Assembly (NCBI GenBank): GCA_947378615.1
Contig: CANCKV010000190.1
Location: 1-6,563 of the forward strand
Direction of reading: 5' to 3'
From: Chitinophagaceae bacterium
Lineage (GTDB): Bacteria > Bacteroidota > Bacteroidia > Chitinophagales > Chitinophagaceae
DNA length: 6,563 nucleotides
Below the pieces are notes generated by a model. The model saw only the letters and a program-made list of their open reading frames with translations. It did no database searches and was not told the origin of the DNA. Below are positions 1-5,700 of the stretch, one piece after another (position 1 is the first letter of the stretch; every line of letters begins with the position of its first letter). The position numbers and the translations under genes were made by a program.

Positions 1-234
1 TTCTATTGATTTAGAAATATTGTCAAGTTGAATATTAAAATGTAATATTGAAAAGTCTTGAAATACACATAATATCTTCACTGTCAGACAGATAAATTTC
101 ATTGTCACGTATAAGAACTTGCTTGTACCAGACATGAACATTAATGTCACTGATAATATCTTATTAGTCTGATATATAAAAATCATTGTCACTGATAATA
201 TCTTATTCGGCGGACAGATAAATTTCATTGTCAT
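1..234 (-). other. Possible partial repeat-peptide frame, running off the window
   Basis: On the minus strand an ATG at 234 opens a frame of 78 codons with no stop that continues past the left edge. It is read through the 42-bp array, so the product would be a 14-residue repeat such as MKFIYLTNKILSVT. This divides into heptads of the form [MN]-K-[FI]-[IL]-x-x-T. Just upstream, in frame, lie two adjacent stops (235-240, TAA TAG). Beyond them the same repeat frame is open again up to about 369 and includes an ATG at 345. Either this is a decayed repetitive gene whose 5' part has been lost, or the open frame is a by-product of a repeat length divisible by three. The peptide is hydrophobic and matches no family I recognise. 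No clear promoter or ribosome binding site is visible. Protein status is doubtful. Confidence 0.22.
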
Positions 235-354
235 CTATTAGAATTTGCATGTATCATACATGATCTTAAATGTCACTGATAATATCTTATTAGTCAGATA
301 TATAAATTTCATTTTATCGAATAGGAAATTTCTTGTATCTGACATGATATAAGC
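61..354. repeat. Tandem array of seven 42-bp units (21-bp sub-repeats)
   Basis: Seven consecutive units of exactly 42 bp begin at 61, 103, 145, 187, 229, 271 and 313. There are two related types. Type Y (61, 145, 187, 271) contains ATAATATCTT; three of its copies (145, 187, 271) share TGTCACTGATAATATCTTAT. Type X (103, 229, 313) carries a TTGTAyC/ACATGA segment. The order is Y-X-Y-Y-X-Y-X, so 87-185 and 213-311 also read as a longer repeat of period 126 bp. Each 42-bp unit splits into two weakly similar 21-bp halves (GTCacTGATA versus GTCTGATA). A degenerate unit may precede the array at 19-60. No indels separate the units. The array is very AT-rich and all plus-strand frames are closed by stops, while one minus-strand frame is mostly open. 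The function is unknown; a decayed repetitive coding region, or a non-coding spacer array with whole-helical-turn periodicity, are both possible. Confidence 0.85.
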
Positions 355-466
355 TGAATAATTATTGAATCACGATTTATAAAAACAATGCGAAAAGTAT
401 TTAGAAAATTGTAATTGAGGAATAAACAACAGGGACTTATTAAAAAAATATCCACAGTTATCAGAA
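355..466. other. Intergenic, no feature recognised
   Basis: This AT-rich stretch lies between the 42-bp array and the small hydrophobic frame. All long frames are broken. I found no clear TAnnTTTG promoter box, hairpin or RNA gene in it. Confidence 0.5.
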
Positions 467-544
467 ATGATTCTATTAACATTAATTGTCATTATTTTGA
501 TTATTTTTTATTGTTTGTTTTCAATTTCAGTGATTAGTATTTAG
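467..544 (+). CDS. Possible small single-span membrane peptide (25 aa) or gene remnant
   Basis: An ATG opens a 25-codon frame encoding an almost wholly hydrophobic peptide, beginning MILLTLIVIILIIFYCLF and ending with TAG. The same frame stays open for 16 codons upstream of the ATG (from 419) and would read NNRDLLKKYPQLSE before the hydrophobic part. A charged segment followed by a transmembrane helix looks more like protein than chance, but no ATG, GTG or TTG lies in that extension. A strong plus-strand terminator starts 21 bp after the stop, which fits a transcribed unit here. Against it, the region is extremely T-rich, which by itself produces Ile, Leu and Phe codons. It could be a small membrane protein, the 3' remnant of a lost gene, or noise. 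I recognise no family. Confidence 0.22.
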   Translation: MILLTLIVIILIIFYCLFSISVISI

Positions 545-564
545 TAATAACGTATTTATAATTG

Positions 565-606
565 AAAGGCCTTAAAGCAGCGATGTTTTAAGGCCTTTTA
601 GTTTTC
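565..606 (+). terminator. Intrinsic terminator, 12-bp perfect stem
   Basis: AAAGGCCTTAAA (565-576) pairs perfectly with TTTAAGGCCTTT (587-598) around a 10-base loop (577-586), followed by the T-rich tract TTTTAGTTTTC (596-606). The T tract is better on the plus strand, suggesting it ends a plus-strand transcript from the 360-560 region. On the minus strand the same stem is followed by only a short TTT before CAATTAT, so it may also act as a back-up terminator for transcripts coming from purD. Confidence 0.75.
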
Positions 607-668
607 TAAAAATATAAAATTCCATTTTCAAATTGAGTTATAGCAATGAATCAGAGTATTGCAAGTAG

Positions 669-738
669 ATCGTTCTTTTTAAATTAAAATTTATTTTGAA
701 AGAACGATTGTTCTTTGTTGTATAAACAATCGTTCTTT
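669..738. repeat. Three 30-bp-phased 10-mers forming alternative hairpins downstream of purD
   Basis: ATCGTTCTTT occurs at 669-678, as its reverse complement at 699-708, and again directly at 729-738, so the three starts are exactly 30 bp apart. Copies 2 and 3 extend into a perfect 14-bp stem (699-712 with 725-738, 12-base loop). Copies 1 and 2 make a 10-bp stem with a 20-base loop. The middle copy cannot pair with both at once. On the minus strand this lies about 90 bp beyond the purD stop, and the strong stem ends in TTCTTT, so a role in ending or protecting the purD mRNA is reasonable. No clean T tract follows, so an inverted-repeat protein-binding site cannot be excluded. Confidence 0.6.
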
Positions 739-784
739 ACCTAGATGTATTTCTTTTCAAGGAATGTGTTAAAAAATAGAGAGT

Positions 785-826
785 ATAACTTACAACTTAT
801 GACTTATAACTTAATACTTACAACTT
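785..826. repeat. Heptanucleotide tandem repeat, six units (consensus ATAACTT)
   Basis: Six contiguous 7-bp units are readable: ATAACTT, ACAACTT, ATGACTT, ATAACTT, AATACTT and ACAACTT. All end in ACTT and differ at one or two of the first three positions. The array ends one base before the purD stop codon (828-830), so in the purD transcript it forms the first part of the 3' untranslated region. The function is unknown. The repeat is imperfect, which argues against active slippage at present. Confidence 0.75.
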
Positions 827-827
827 T

Positions 828-2114
828 CTAATCAAACTCATATCCAATATCCTTTCGATAATTAATCCCTTCAAATTGAATATCCTTTAATAAAAGTACA
901 GATTGATTCACAGCTTCACCAATCGAATTCCCTTTCGTAGTAATAGTAAGTACACGACCTCCATTTGTAACCATTTGGCCATCAACATCCTTAGTACCAG
1001 CATGAAAAAGGAGTGAATTTGGAGGCAATTTATTTTCTGTACCAACAATCGGAATATTCTTCTTGTAATCTCCAGGATATCCTCCACTTACAGCAACAAC
1101 TGTTGCAAAATAATCATCTGAAAAGTTGATATTAGCATCTTCCAAAGTACCGTTATCCATTGCAGCAAAAAGACTCAACAAATCTGTATCCAATCTAGGT
1201 AAAATGACTTCTGTTTCGGGATCTCCCAAACGACAATTATATTCAATCACTTCAGGTTCTCCACAAACATTCATTAACCCAAAGAAGATAAAACCATTAT
1301 AAACTAATCCTTCCTTTTCCAATCCATTGACCGTAGGTGCTATAATCCTTTCCTCAACCTTCTGCATAAATAGGTCATCCATAAAGGGAACAGGTGTAAC
1401 ACATCCCATTCCACCCGTGTTCAATCCTGTATCCCCCTCCCCTATTCTTTTATAGTCCTTCGCATGTCCTATCACTTGGTAATCATGCCCATTTGTCAAT
1501 ACAAAAACACTCACTTCTATGCCTTTCAAGAATTCCTCAATCACCACTTTGGCACTCGCTTTTCCAAATTGACGATTAATAATCATTTCCTCAAAAACTT
1601 TCAATGCATCGTCATGAGTTTCGCTGATGACAACACCCTTACCTGCAGCAAGTCCATCAGCCTTCAATACTATTGGTAAAGAATGTTGTTTAATATAAGC
1701 GATTCCTTCTTCAAAATTTTCTTGTGTAAATTCTGCATAAGCAGCAGTAGGGATACCATAACGTTGCATAAATTTCTTAGAGAATGCCTTACTTCCTTCT
1801 AGTTGTGCAGCTTCTTTCGAAGGCCCTACAACAAACCCTTTCCAACCATTTTCTGTTTTAGCTTTCTCCATGTAATCATAAATGCCATTTACCAAAGGTT
1901 CTTCAGGCCCTACAACTAAAACATCAATTTTATTATTAATTGAAAAAGCTTTAATAGCACCAAAGTCATTTACCCCCATTTCTACAATCTGACCAATCTG
2001 AGCAATACCAGGATTGCCGGGAGCTATATAAAGTTGATTACAATGATGACTTTGATTGATTTTCCATGCTAATGCGTGTTCACGACCACCACTTCCAAGT
2101 ATTAAAACATTCAT
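828..2114 (-). CDS. purD: Phosphoribosylamine--glycine ligase (GAR synthetase)
   Basis: PurD joins glycine to 5-phosphoribosylamine using ATP, the second step of de novo purine synthesis, in the cytosol. The 428-residue product is close to the usual PurD length of about 430. Family landmarks appear in order: N-terminal GSGGREHALAWK (residues 7-18), the ATP-grasp segment KADGLAAGKGVV (151-162), EEFLKGIEVS (193-202), NTGGMG (232-237) and the metal/ATP site EYNCRLGDPETE (291-302). I chose the ATG at 2114 because known PurD proteins begin M-x-V-L-x-x-G-x-GG. An in-frame ATG at 2129 would add five residues and lie almost on the predicted transcription start. The gene stands alone, divergent from dinB, with a TACATTCG promoter box just upstream and hairpins plus a heptamer repeat downstream. 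No truncation or missing motif was seen. Confidence 0.97.
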   Translation of the reverse strand: MNVLILGSGGREHALAWKINQSHHCNQLYIAPGNPGIAQIGQIVEMGVNDFGAIKAFSINNKIDVLVVGPEEPLVNGIYDYMEKAKTENGWKGFVVGPSKEAAQLEGSKAFSKKFMQRYGIPTAAYAEFTQENFEEGIAYIKQHSLPIVLKADGLAAGKGVVISETHDDALKVFEEMIINRQFGKASAKVVIEEFLKGIEVSVFVLTNGHDYQVIGHAKDYKRIGEGDTGLNTGGMGCVTPVPFMDDLFMQKVEERIIAPTVNGLEKEGLVYNGFIFFGLMNVCGEPEVIEYNCRLGDPETEVILPRLDTDLLSLFAAMDNGTLEDANINFSDDYFATVVAVSGGYPGDYKKNIPIVGTENKLPPNSLLFHAGTKDVDGQMVTNGGRVLTITTKGNSIGEAVNQSVLLLKDIQFEGINYRKDIGYEFD

Positions 2115-2138
2115 AATGTTGAGTTTCATTTTAGGGTG

Positions 2139-2146
2139 CGAATGTA
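2139..2146 (-). promoter_or_regulatory. Putative purD promoter -7 box (TACATTCG)
   Basis: On the minus strand the sequence reads TACATTCGCACCC, one mismatch from the Bacteroidota -7 consensus TAnnTTTG. It has the same CA-rich tail as the tRNA-Lys promoter in this window. Transcription would start about 5 bases downstream, leaving a leader of roughly 20 nt before the ATG at 2114. No convincing -33 TTG is present at the usual spacing; the nearest is about 29 bp away. Confidence 0.55.
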
Positions 2147-2264
2147 CGAGTATATTGATAATTGATTAAATCCTTCAAAATTACCCACCTGTTAAGAGTT
2201 TCACCCCCTTATTGGGTTTCTCAGTCAGAGAAAAGTTTTTTCTACTACATTAGTATCAGAACTA

Positions 2265-2272
2265 TAAATTTG
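2265..2272 (+). promoter_or_regulatory. Putative dinB promoter -7 box (TAAATTTG)
   Basis: TAAATTTG is a perfect match to TAnnTTTG. Transcription would begin near 2277-2280, that is, almost directly before the only region where a full-length DinB could start. The -33 region shows only a T run (2236-2241), not a clear TTTG. The placement implies a very short or absent leader, which bears on the missing start codon of dinB. Confidence 0.45.
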
Positions 2273-2292
2273 TAGAAACAATAACTTTTATC

Positions 2293-3468
2293 ATCTCAAC
2301 TCCACAACGTTATATTGCTCATCTTGACCTCGATAGTTTCTTTGTAAGTGTCGAGGTTTTGAATAATCCTTCCTTAAAGGGAAAACCTGTTATAGTAGGA
2401 GGTAGTAAAGATAGAGGGGTAGTAAGTACCTGTAGTTATGAAGCGAGAAAGTTTGGTGTTCATAGTGCAATGCCAATGAAAAAGGCCATGGAACTTTGTC
2501 CTGATGCTCAAATTGTTAGAGGGACAAGAGGGGAATATAGTCGATTCTCGAGGTGGGTAACAGATATCATTGCAGCAAAAGCACCATTATTTGAAAAAGC
2601 TAGTATCGATGAATTTTACATCGACTTAACTGGAATGGACAAATATTTCAATCCTTATCAGTGGACAATTGATTTGCGTGAAGAAATTATTGACAAGACA
2701 CAACTCCCTATTTCGTTTGGGCTTGCTACGAACAAGATGATTGCCAAAATTGCGACTGACATGGCAAAGCCAAATGGATATATTTTTGTTCAACCCGGTA
2801 TGGAACAAGCTTTCCTAGCACCTTTAGCAGTAAATAAAATATCAGGAGTTGGAGAACATACCTACAAAAAATTACAGTCAATAGGTATCAACCTCATCGG
2901 CGATATTTTGAAATATCCAATAGAATTTCTGGAGAAAAAATTAGGAAAGTGGGGACTTGAACTGCATAAAAAGGCTCTAGGCATCAGTCATGGAACCGTT
3001 TATAATTATCATGAAGCCAAATCAATTTCTACAGAAAATACCTTTGAGGAAAATACAAAGGACAAGGACTTTCTTTTGAAAGAACTTGTACGAATGACCG
3101 AGAAAGTAGCCTATGAATTGAGAAAAGAGGAGAAACTCACCGGATGTATTTCTGTGAAAATTCGCTATTCCGATTTTGAAACTACTTCCAAACAAGCTAC
3201 TGTAAATTATACTTTTAGTGATGATGAACTAATTCCAGACATGATGCAATTATTCAATCTATTGTACAAAAAAGAAAAGGCAGTCAGATTGTTAGGGGTA
3301 CGGTTAAGCGAATTAACCAATCATGCTTTACAAGGAAACCTCTTTGACAATCCTGAAAAAAAGGCTAACCTTTATAAAGCGATTGATGATGTCAAAAACA
3401 AATATGGAAAAAGTTCAATACAAAAAGCAAGAACTGTTAAAATAATTCCAACTGAACCCAAATCATAA
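2293..3468 (+). CDS. dinB: DNA polymerase IV (Y-family translesion polymerase), start uncertain
   Basis: DinB is a low-fidelity polymerase that copies past damaged template bases. The frame encodes HLDLDSFFVSVE (about residues 10-21, with a catalytic Asp), GVHSAMP in the fingers, the second catalytic motif SIDE (Asp106-Glu107), a helix-hairpin-helix around ISGVGEHTYKKL, and a little-finger domain. Near the C-terminus QGNLF (about 347-351) matches the QxxLF sliding-clamp motif. The length of about 391 residues is normal if the start is near 2293. The first canonical start codon is TTG at 2359, but that start would lose the HLDLDSFF motif and its catalytic Asp. Between the in-frame stop at 2251 and 2359 there is no ATG, GTG or TTG, so the coordinate given (ATC) is a best guess; ATA 2281, ATC 2290 and ATT 2314 are alternatives. 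The gene overlaps the end of convergent mqnA by 6 bp. Confidence 0.9.
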   Translation: MSTPQRYIAHLDLDSFFVSVEVLNNPSLKGKPVIVGGSKDRGVVSTCSYEARKFGVHSAMPMKKAMELCPDAQIVRGTRGEYSRFSRWVTDIIAAKAPLFEKASIDEFYIDLTGMDKYFNPYQWTIDLREEIIDKTQLPISFGLATNKMIAKIATDMAKPNGYIFVQPGMEQAFLAPLAVNKISGVGEHTYKKLQSIGINLIGDILKYPIEFLEKKLGKWGLELHKKALGISHGTVYNYHEAKSISTENTFEENTKDKDFLLKELVRMTEKVAYELRKEEKLTGCISVKIRYSDFETTSKQATVNYTFSDDELIPDMMQLFNLLYKKEKAVRLLGVRLSELTNHALQGNLFDNPEKKANLYKAIDDVKNKYGKSSIQKARTVKIIPTEPKS

Positions 3469-4215
3469 ATCACTTAATTTCTCTAAAAACAAGGCTAATC
3501 CCTTTCTTTTATTTTCAGTTAACTGATAACTCACGTTTTTACGAAAATATTTTTCCAAATCATATAAGGAATAATCTAAGTCGTCTATTAAATGTTCAAT
3601 ATTCTGTAAGCCTAAGTAATTAGCCTTATTAAATTCTGCAATAAATTCGTTTGGCAGCTCCTTATTTGCAACCCAAGCAGCGAATACAAATGGCAAACCT
3701 GTATGCGCAATCCATGCCTCAGCAAGGTCATAGCAATATGTTGATTTTTTCCTTTGTTCAAAAGCCCTGTCACCAATGACAACACCTGCAGAAGTTCCTT
3801 TAATTAATTGTTGATAGCCAGGATTTGCATCTTCGATAATCACTTCTTTTTTCCAATATTCCTTGACTAGTATCTTAAATAGATTGATAGATGTTTTACT
3901 TTGATAATCAAGATATACCTTTTCAATTTCTTCAATTGGAACATCACTAAACAAGCAAACAGAGGCTACCTCCTGTTCCGCACCTATACAAAAATCTGTC
4001 ACTACATAAGATTCCTTTAGTAATGGAATAACAGCCACAGGAACTAATCCGATGTCAATTGTATCTGCTATCAACATAGTTGCAATTGATGAAGGATAAT
4101 CTTCTATCAATTCAATTTTATTTAAAACATTACTACGGTTAATACCATACAAAAGGGGTTTTGTGTTCAAATAACTAACTGCCCCAACCTTTATTTTCTT
4201 CAAATCCTGTGTCAT
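3463..4215 (-). CDS. mqnA: Chorismate dehydratase, futalosine menaquinone pathway
   Basis: MqnA removes water from chorismate to give 3-enolpyruvylbenzoate, the first committed step of the futalosine route to menaquinone. The 250-residue protein has the family's opening VGAVSYLNTKPLLYGI (residues 9-24), then IGLVPVAVIPLL, CIGAEQEVASVCLFS, the TSAGVVIGDRAFE segment and AEAWIAHTGLPFVFAAWVA. It belongs to the periplasmic-binding-protein-like fold but has no signal peptide, consistent with a cytosolic enzyme. The ATG at 4215 puts a short MTQDLKKIK lead before the first strand, as expected. The gene is alone here: mqnB, mqnC and mqnD are not in the window, so the rest of the pathway must be elsewhere. 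It is divergent from purB with interleaved promoters, and its stop lies within the last codons of dinB. A distant solute-binding protein is a weak alternative. Confidence 0.93.
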   Translation of the reverse strand: MTQDLKKIKVGAVSYLNTKPLLYGINRSNVLNKIELIEDYPSSIATMLIADTIDIGLVPVAVIPLLKESYVVTDFCIGAEQEVASVCLFSDVPIEEIEKVYLDYQSKTSINLFKILVKEYWKKEVIIEDANPGYQQLIKGTSAGVVIGDRAFEQRKKSTYCYDLAEAWIAHTGLPFVFAAWVANKELPNEFIAEFNKANYLGLQNIEHLIDDLDYSLYDLEKYFRKNVSYQLTENKRKGLALFLEKLSDL

Positions 4216-4239
4216 TTAGCTGCAAATAAAAGATTTTTA

Positions 4240-4270
4240 TTGGGCTTCCCCCTCTCAAATTGTACATTCG
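4240..4270 (+). promoter_or_regulatory. Putative purB promoter
   Basis: TTG (4240-4242) and TACATTCG (4263-4270) are 20 bp apart, within the normal range for Bacteroidota sigma-A promoters. The -7 box has one mismatch to TAnnTTTG and is identical to the proposed purD box, continuing as GCAAC. The predicted leader is about 40 nt to the ATG at 4317. Confidence 0.5.
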
Positions 4271-4287
4271 CAACTTTCCTAACAAAA
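4256..4287 (-). promoter_or_regulatory. Putative mqnA promoter
   Basis: On the minus strand TTTTG (4287-4283) is followed, after an 18-bp gap from its TTG, by TACAATTTG (4264-4256). This resembles the Bacteroidota TTTG / TAnnTTTG promoter, with one extra base in the -7 box. The leader to the ATG at 4215 would be about 35 nt. The -7 box shares bases 4263-4264 with the purB -7 box on the other strand. Confidence 0.4.
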
Positions 4288-4316
4288 TTTATCTCTTTTA
4301 CAACTTATATTTCAGC

Positions 4317-5663
4317 ATGGAACTGAACAACCTGACAGCTATTTCACCGATTGATGGACGTTATCGTAAACAAGTAAATCAATTAAGTAACTATTTTTCT
4401 GAATTTGCCTTAATAAAATATCGTGTATTTGTTGAGATAGAATATTTCCTTTTCCTTTCTGACAAGAAACTCTTCAAATTAACGCCAAAAGCAAAGCAGA
4501 AATTAAAAGATATTGCTATTAATTTCAGTTTGGAGAATGCATCAGAAATTAAGAAAATAGAGGCGATTACTAATCACGATGTAAAGGCTGTCGAATACTT
4601 TATCAAGCAGGAATTAGAAAAGATTGGCATCGATAATCTAAAGGAATGGGTTCATTTTGGACTTACTTCTCAGGATATAAACAATACCGCAATTCCACTA
4701 AGCTGGAAGAATTGTATGGAATTGGAATACCTACCTTCGATAGTAAATGTTCAACAGGACTTACATAAGTTGGCTACTACTTGGAAATCAATTCCTATTC
4801 TCGCCCGCACACATGGTCAACCTGCATCTCCTACAGTACTTGGAAAAGAATTCATGGTTTTTGCTGAGCGTTTGCAAAATCAAATACAACTCTTTTCATA
4901 TATCCCGTATGCTGCTAAGTTTGGTGGGGCGACAGGTAATTTCAATGCACATCATATAGCCTTTCCCACTAAAAATTGGGTTAATCTTGGAAATGAATTT
5001 GTTGACAATCGACTTGGTTTACAAAGAATGCAATTCACCACACAAATAGAACATTATGATAACCTTGCAGCACATTGTGACAATATAAAAAGAATCAATA
5101 CCATCTTAATCGACTTGTGTAGAGACATTTGGACCTATATAAGTATGGATTATTTCAAACAAAAGACAAAAGAAGGTGAAGTAGGGTCTTCAGCAATGCC
5201 ACATAAGGTAAATCCGATTGATTTTGAAAATGCGGAAGGAAATCTAGGTATTGCCAATGCTTTACTAGAACATTTTTCTGCAAAACTACCAATTAGCCGT
5301 TTGCAAAGAGACTTAACGGATAGTACTGTTTTACGAAACTTAGGCGTTCCTGTTGCGCATACACTTTTGGCAATTAAGAGTTTAGAGAAGGGTTTAGGCA
5401 AATTATTATTAAATGAAAGTAAGATGCAGGATGATTTAGACCATAATTGGGCAGTTGTAGCAGAGGCAATTCAGACCATCTTAAGAAGAGAACATTATCC
5501 AAACCCTTATGAAGCACTTAAGGGCTTGACAAGAGGAAAGAATTCAATAGATAAAGCTGTTATTCATGGATTTATTGATACACTCAATGTAAGTGAGGAA
5601 ATAAAAGACGAATTAAGGGTTATCACTCCTTCGAATTACGTTGGAATTGTAGCTGATTATTAA
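4317..5663 (+). CDS. purB: Adenylosuccinate lyase
   Basis: PurB splits fumarate from SAICAR in IMP synthesis and from adenylosuccinate in AMP synthesis. The 448-residue product starts MELNNLTAISPIDGRY, the typical opening of the longer E. coli-type enzyme (about 456 residues). Visible landmarks are NHDVKAVEYF (86-95), TSQDIN (117-122), ARTHGQPASPT (163-173, His166 corresponding to the catalytic His), and the fumarate-lyase signature GSSAMPHKVNP (290-300, with the catalytic Ser in the flexible loop), followed by IDFENAEGNL. The frame is open 19 codons upstream to a TTG at 4260, but that stretch overlaps the promoter box and does not resemble family sequence, so I use the ATG at 4317. It is divergent from mqnA and convergent with ispD, and probably transcribed alone. 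No defects were seen. Confidence 0.97.
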   Translation: MELNNLTAISPIDGRYRKQVNQLSNYFSEFALIKYRVFVEIEYFLFLSDKKLFKLTPKAKQKLKDIAINFSLENASEIKKIEAITNHDVKAVEYFIKQELEKIGIDNLKEWVHFGLTSQDINNTAIPLSWKNCMELEYLPSIVNVQQDLHKLATTWKSIPILARTHGQPASPTVLGKEFMVFAERLQNQIQLFSYIPYAAKFGGATGNFNAHHIAFPTKNWVNLGNEFVDNRLGLQRMQFTTQIEHYDNLAAHCDNIKRINTILIDLCRDIWTYISMDYFKQKTKEGEVGSSAMPHKVNPIDFENAEGNLGIANALLEHFSAKLPISRLQRDLTDSTVLRNLGVPVAHTLLAIKSLEKGLGKLLLNESKMQDDLDHNWAVVAEAIQTILRREHYPNPYEALKGLTRGKNSIDKAVIHGFIDTLNVSEEIKDELRVITPSNYVGIVADY

Positions 5664-5700
5664 TCCACTCGGAAAGAGTGAATTAACTATTCGCTCTTTC
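5660..5700. terminator. Two overlapping, mutually exclusive hairpins between purB and ispD
   Basis: Hairpin A pairs 5660-5670 with 5676-5686 (TTAAT and CACTC arms, one mismatch, GGAAA loop); its outer arms contain the purB stop (5661-5663) and the ispD stop (5683-5685). Hairpin B pairs 5672-5683 with 5689-5700 (12 bp including one U-G wobble in plus-strand RNA, TAACT loop) and is followed by TTC. B is better in purB RNA, since the wobble becomes an A-C mismatch in ispD RNA. A is symmetrical and could serve both genes. Neither has a long T tract, so termination is inferred from position and stem strength. Confidence 0.55.

Noticed and set aside
61..354. CRISPR array
   Set aside because: The units are contiguous with no unique spacers between conserved repeats, and there are no cas genes; it is a plain tandem repeat.
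61..354. Replication iterons or origin
   Set aside because: No rep gene or convincing DnaA-box cluster accompanies the repeats, and the neighbours are chromosomal housekeeping genes.
415..537. Plus-strand TTG-started frame of 40 codons
   Set aside because: It overlaps the hydrophobic frame out of register, has a composition typical of random AT-rich DNA and no family resemblance.
1464..1679. Plus-strand frame of 71 codons
   Set aside because: It lies wholly inside purD on the opposite strand and resembles no family; a shadow frame.
2175..2245. Possible riboswitch or hairpin between purD and dinB
   Set aside because: Only short stems (4-6 bp) such as AGAAAA/TTTTCT are present, and the region lies upstream of both predicted transcription starts.
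2626..2808. Minus-strand frame of 60 codons
   Set aside because: It is antisense to the dinB catalytic region; a shadow frame.
3515..3526. 12-bp palindrome TCAGTTAACTGA
   Set aside because: It lies inside mqnA coding sequence with no loop or T tract; a chance palindrome in AT-rich DNA is likely.
4747..4959. Plus-strand frame of 70 codons
   Set aside because: It lies inside purB in another frame, over the conserved ARTHGQP region.
5150..5401. Minus-strand frame of 83 codons
   Set aside because: It is antisense to the purB signature region, with no promoter or family resemblance.
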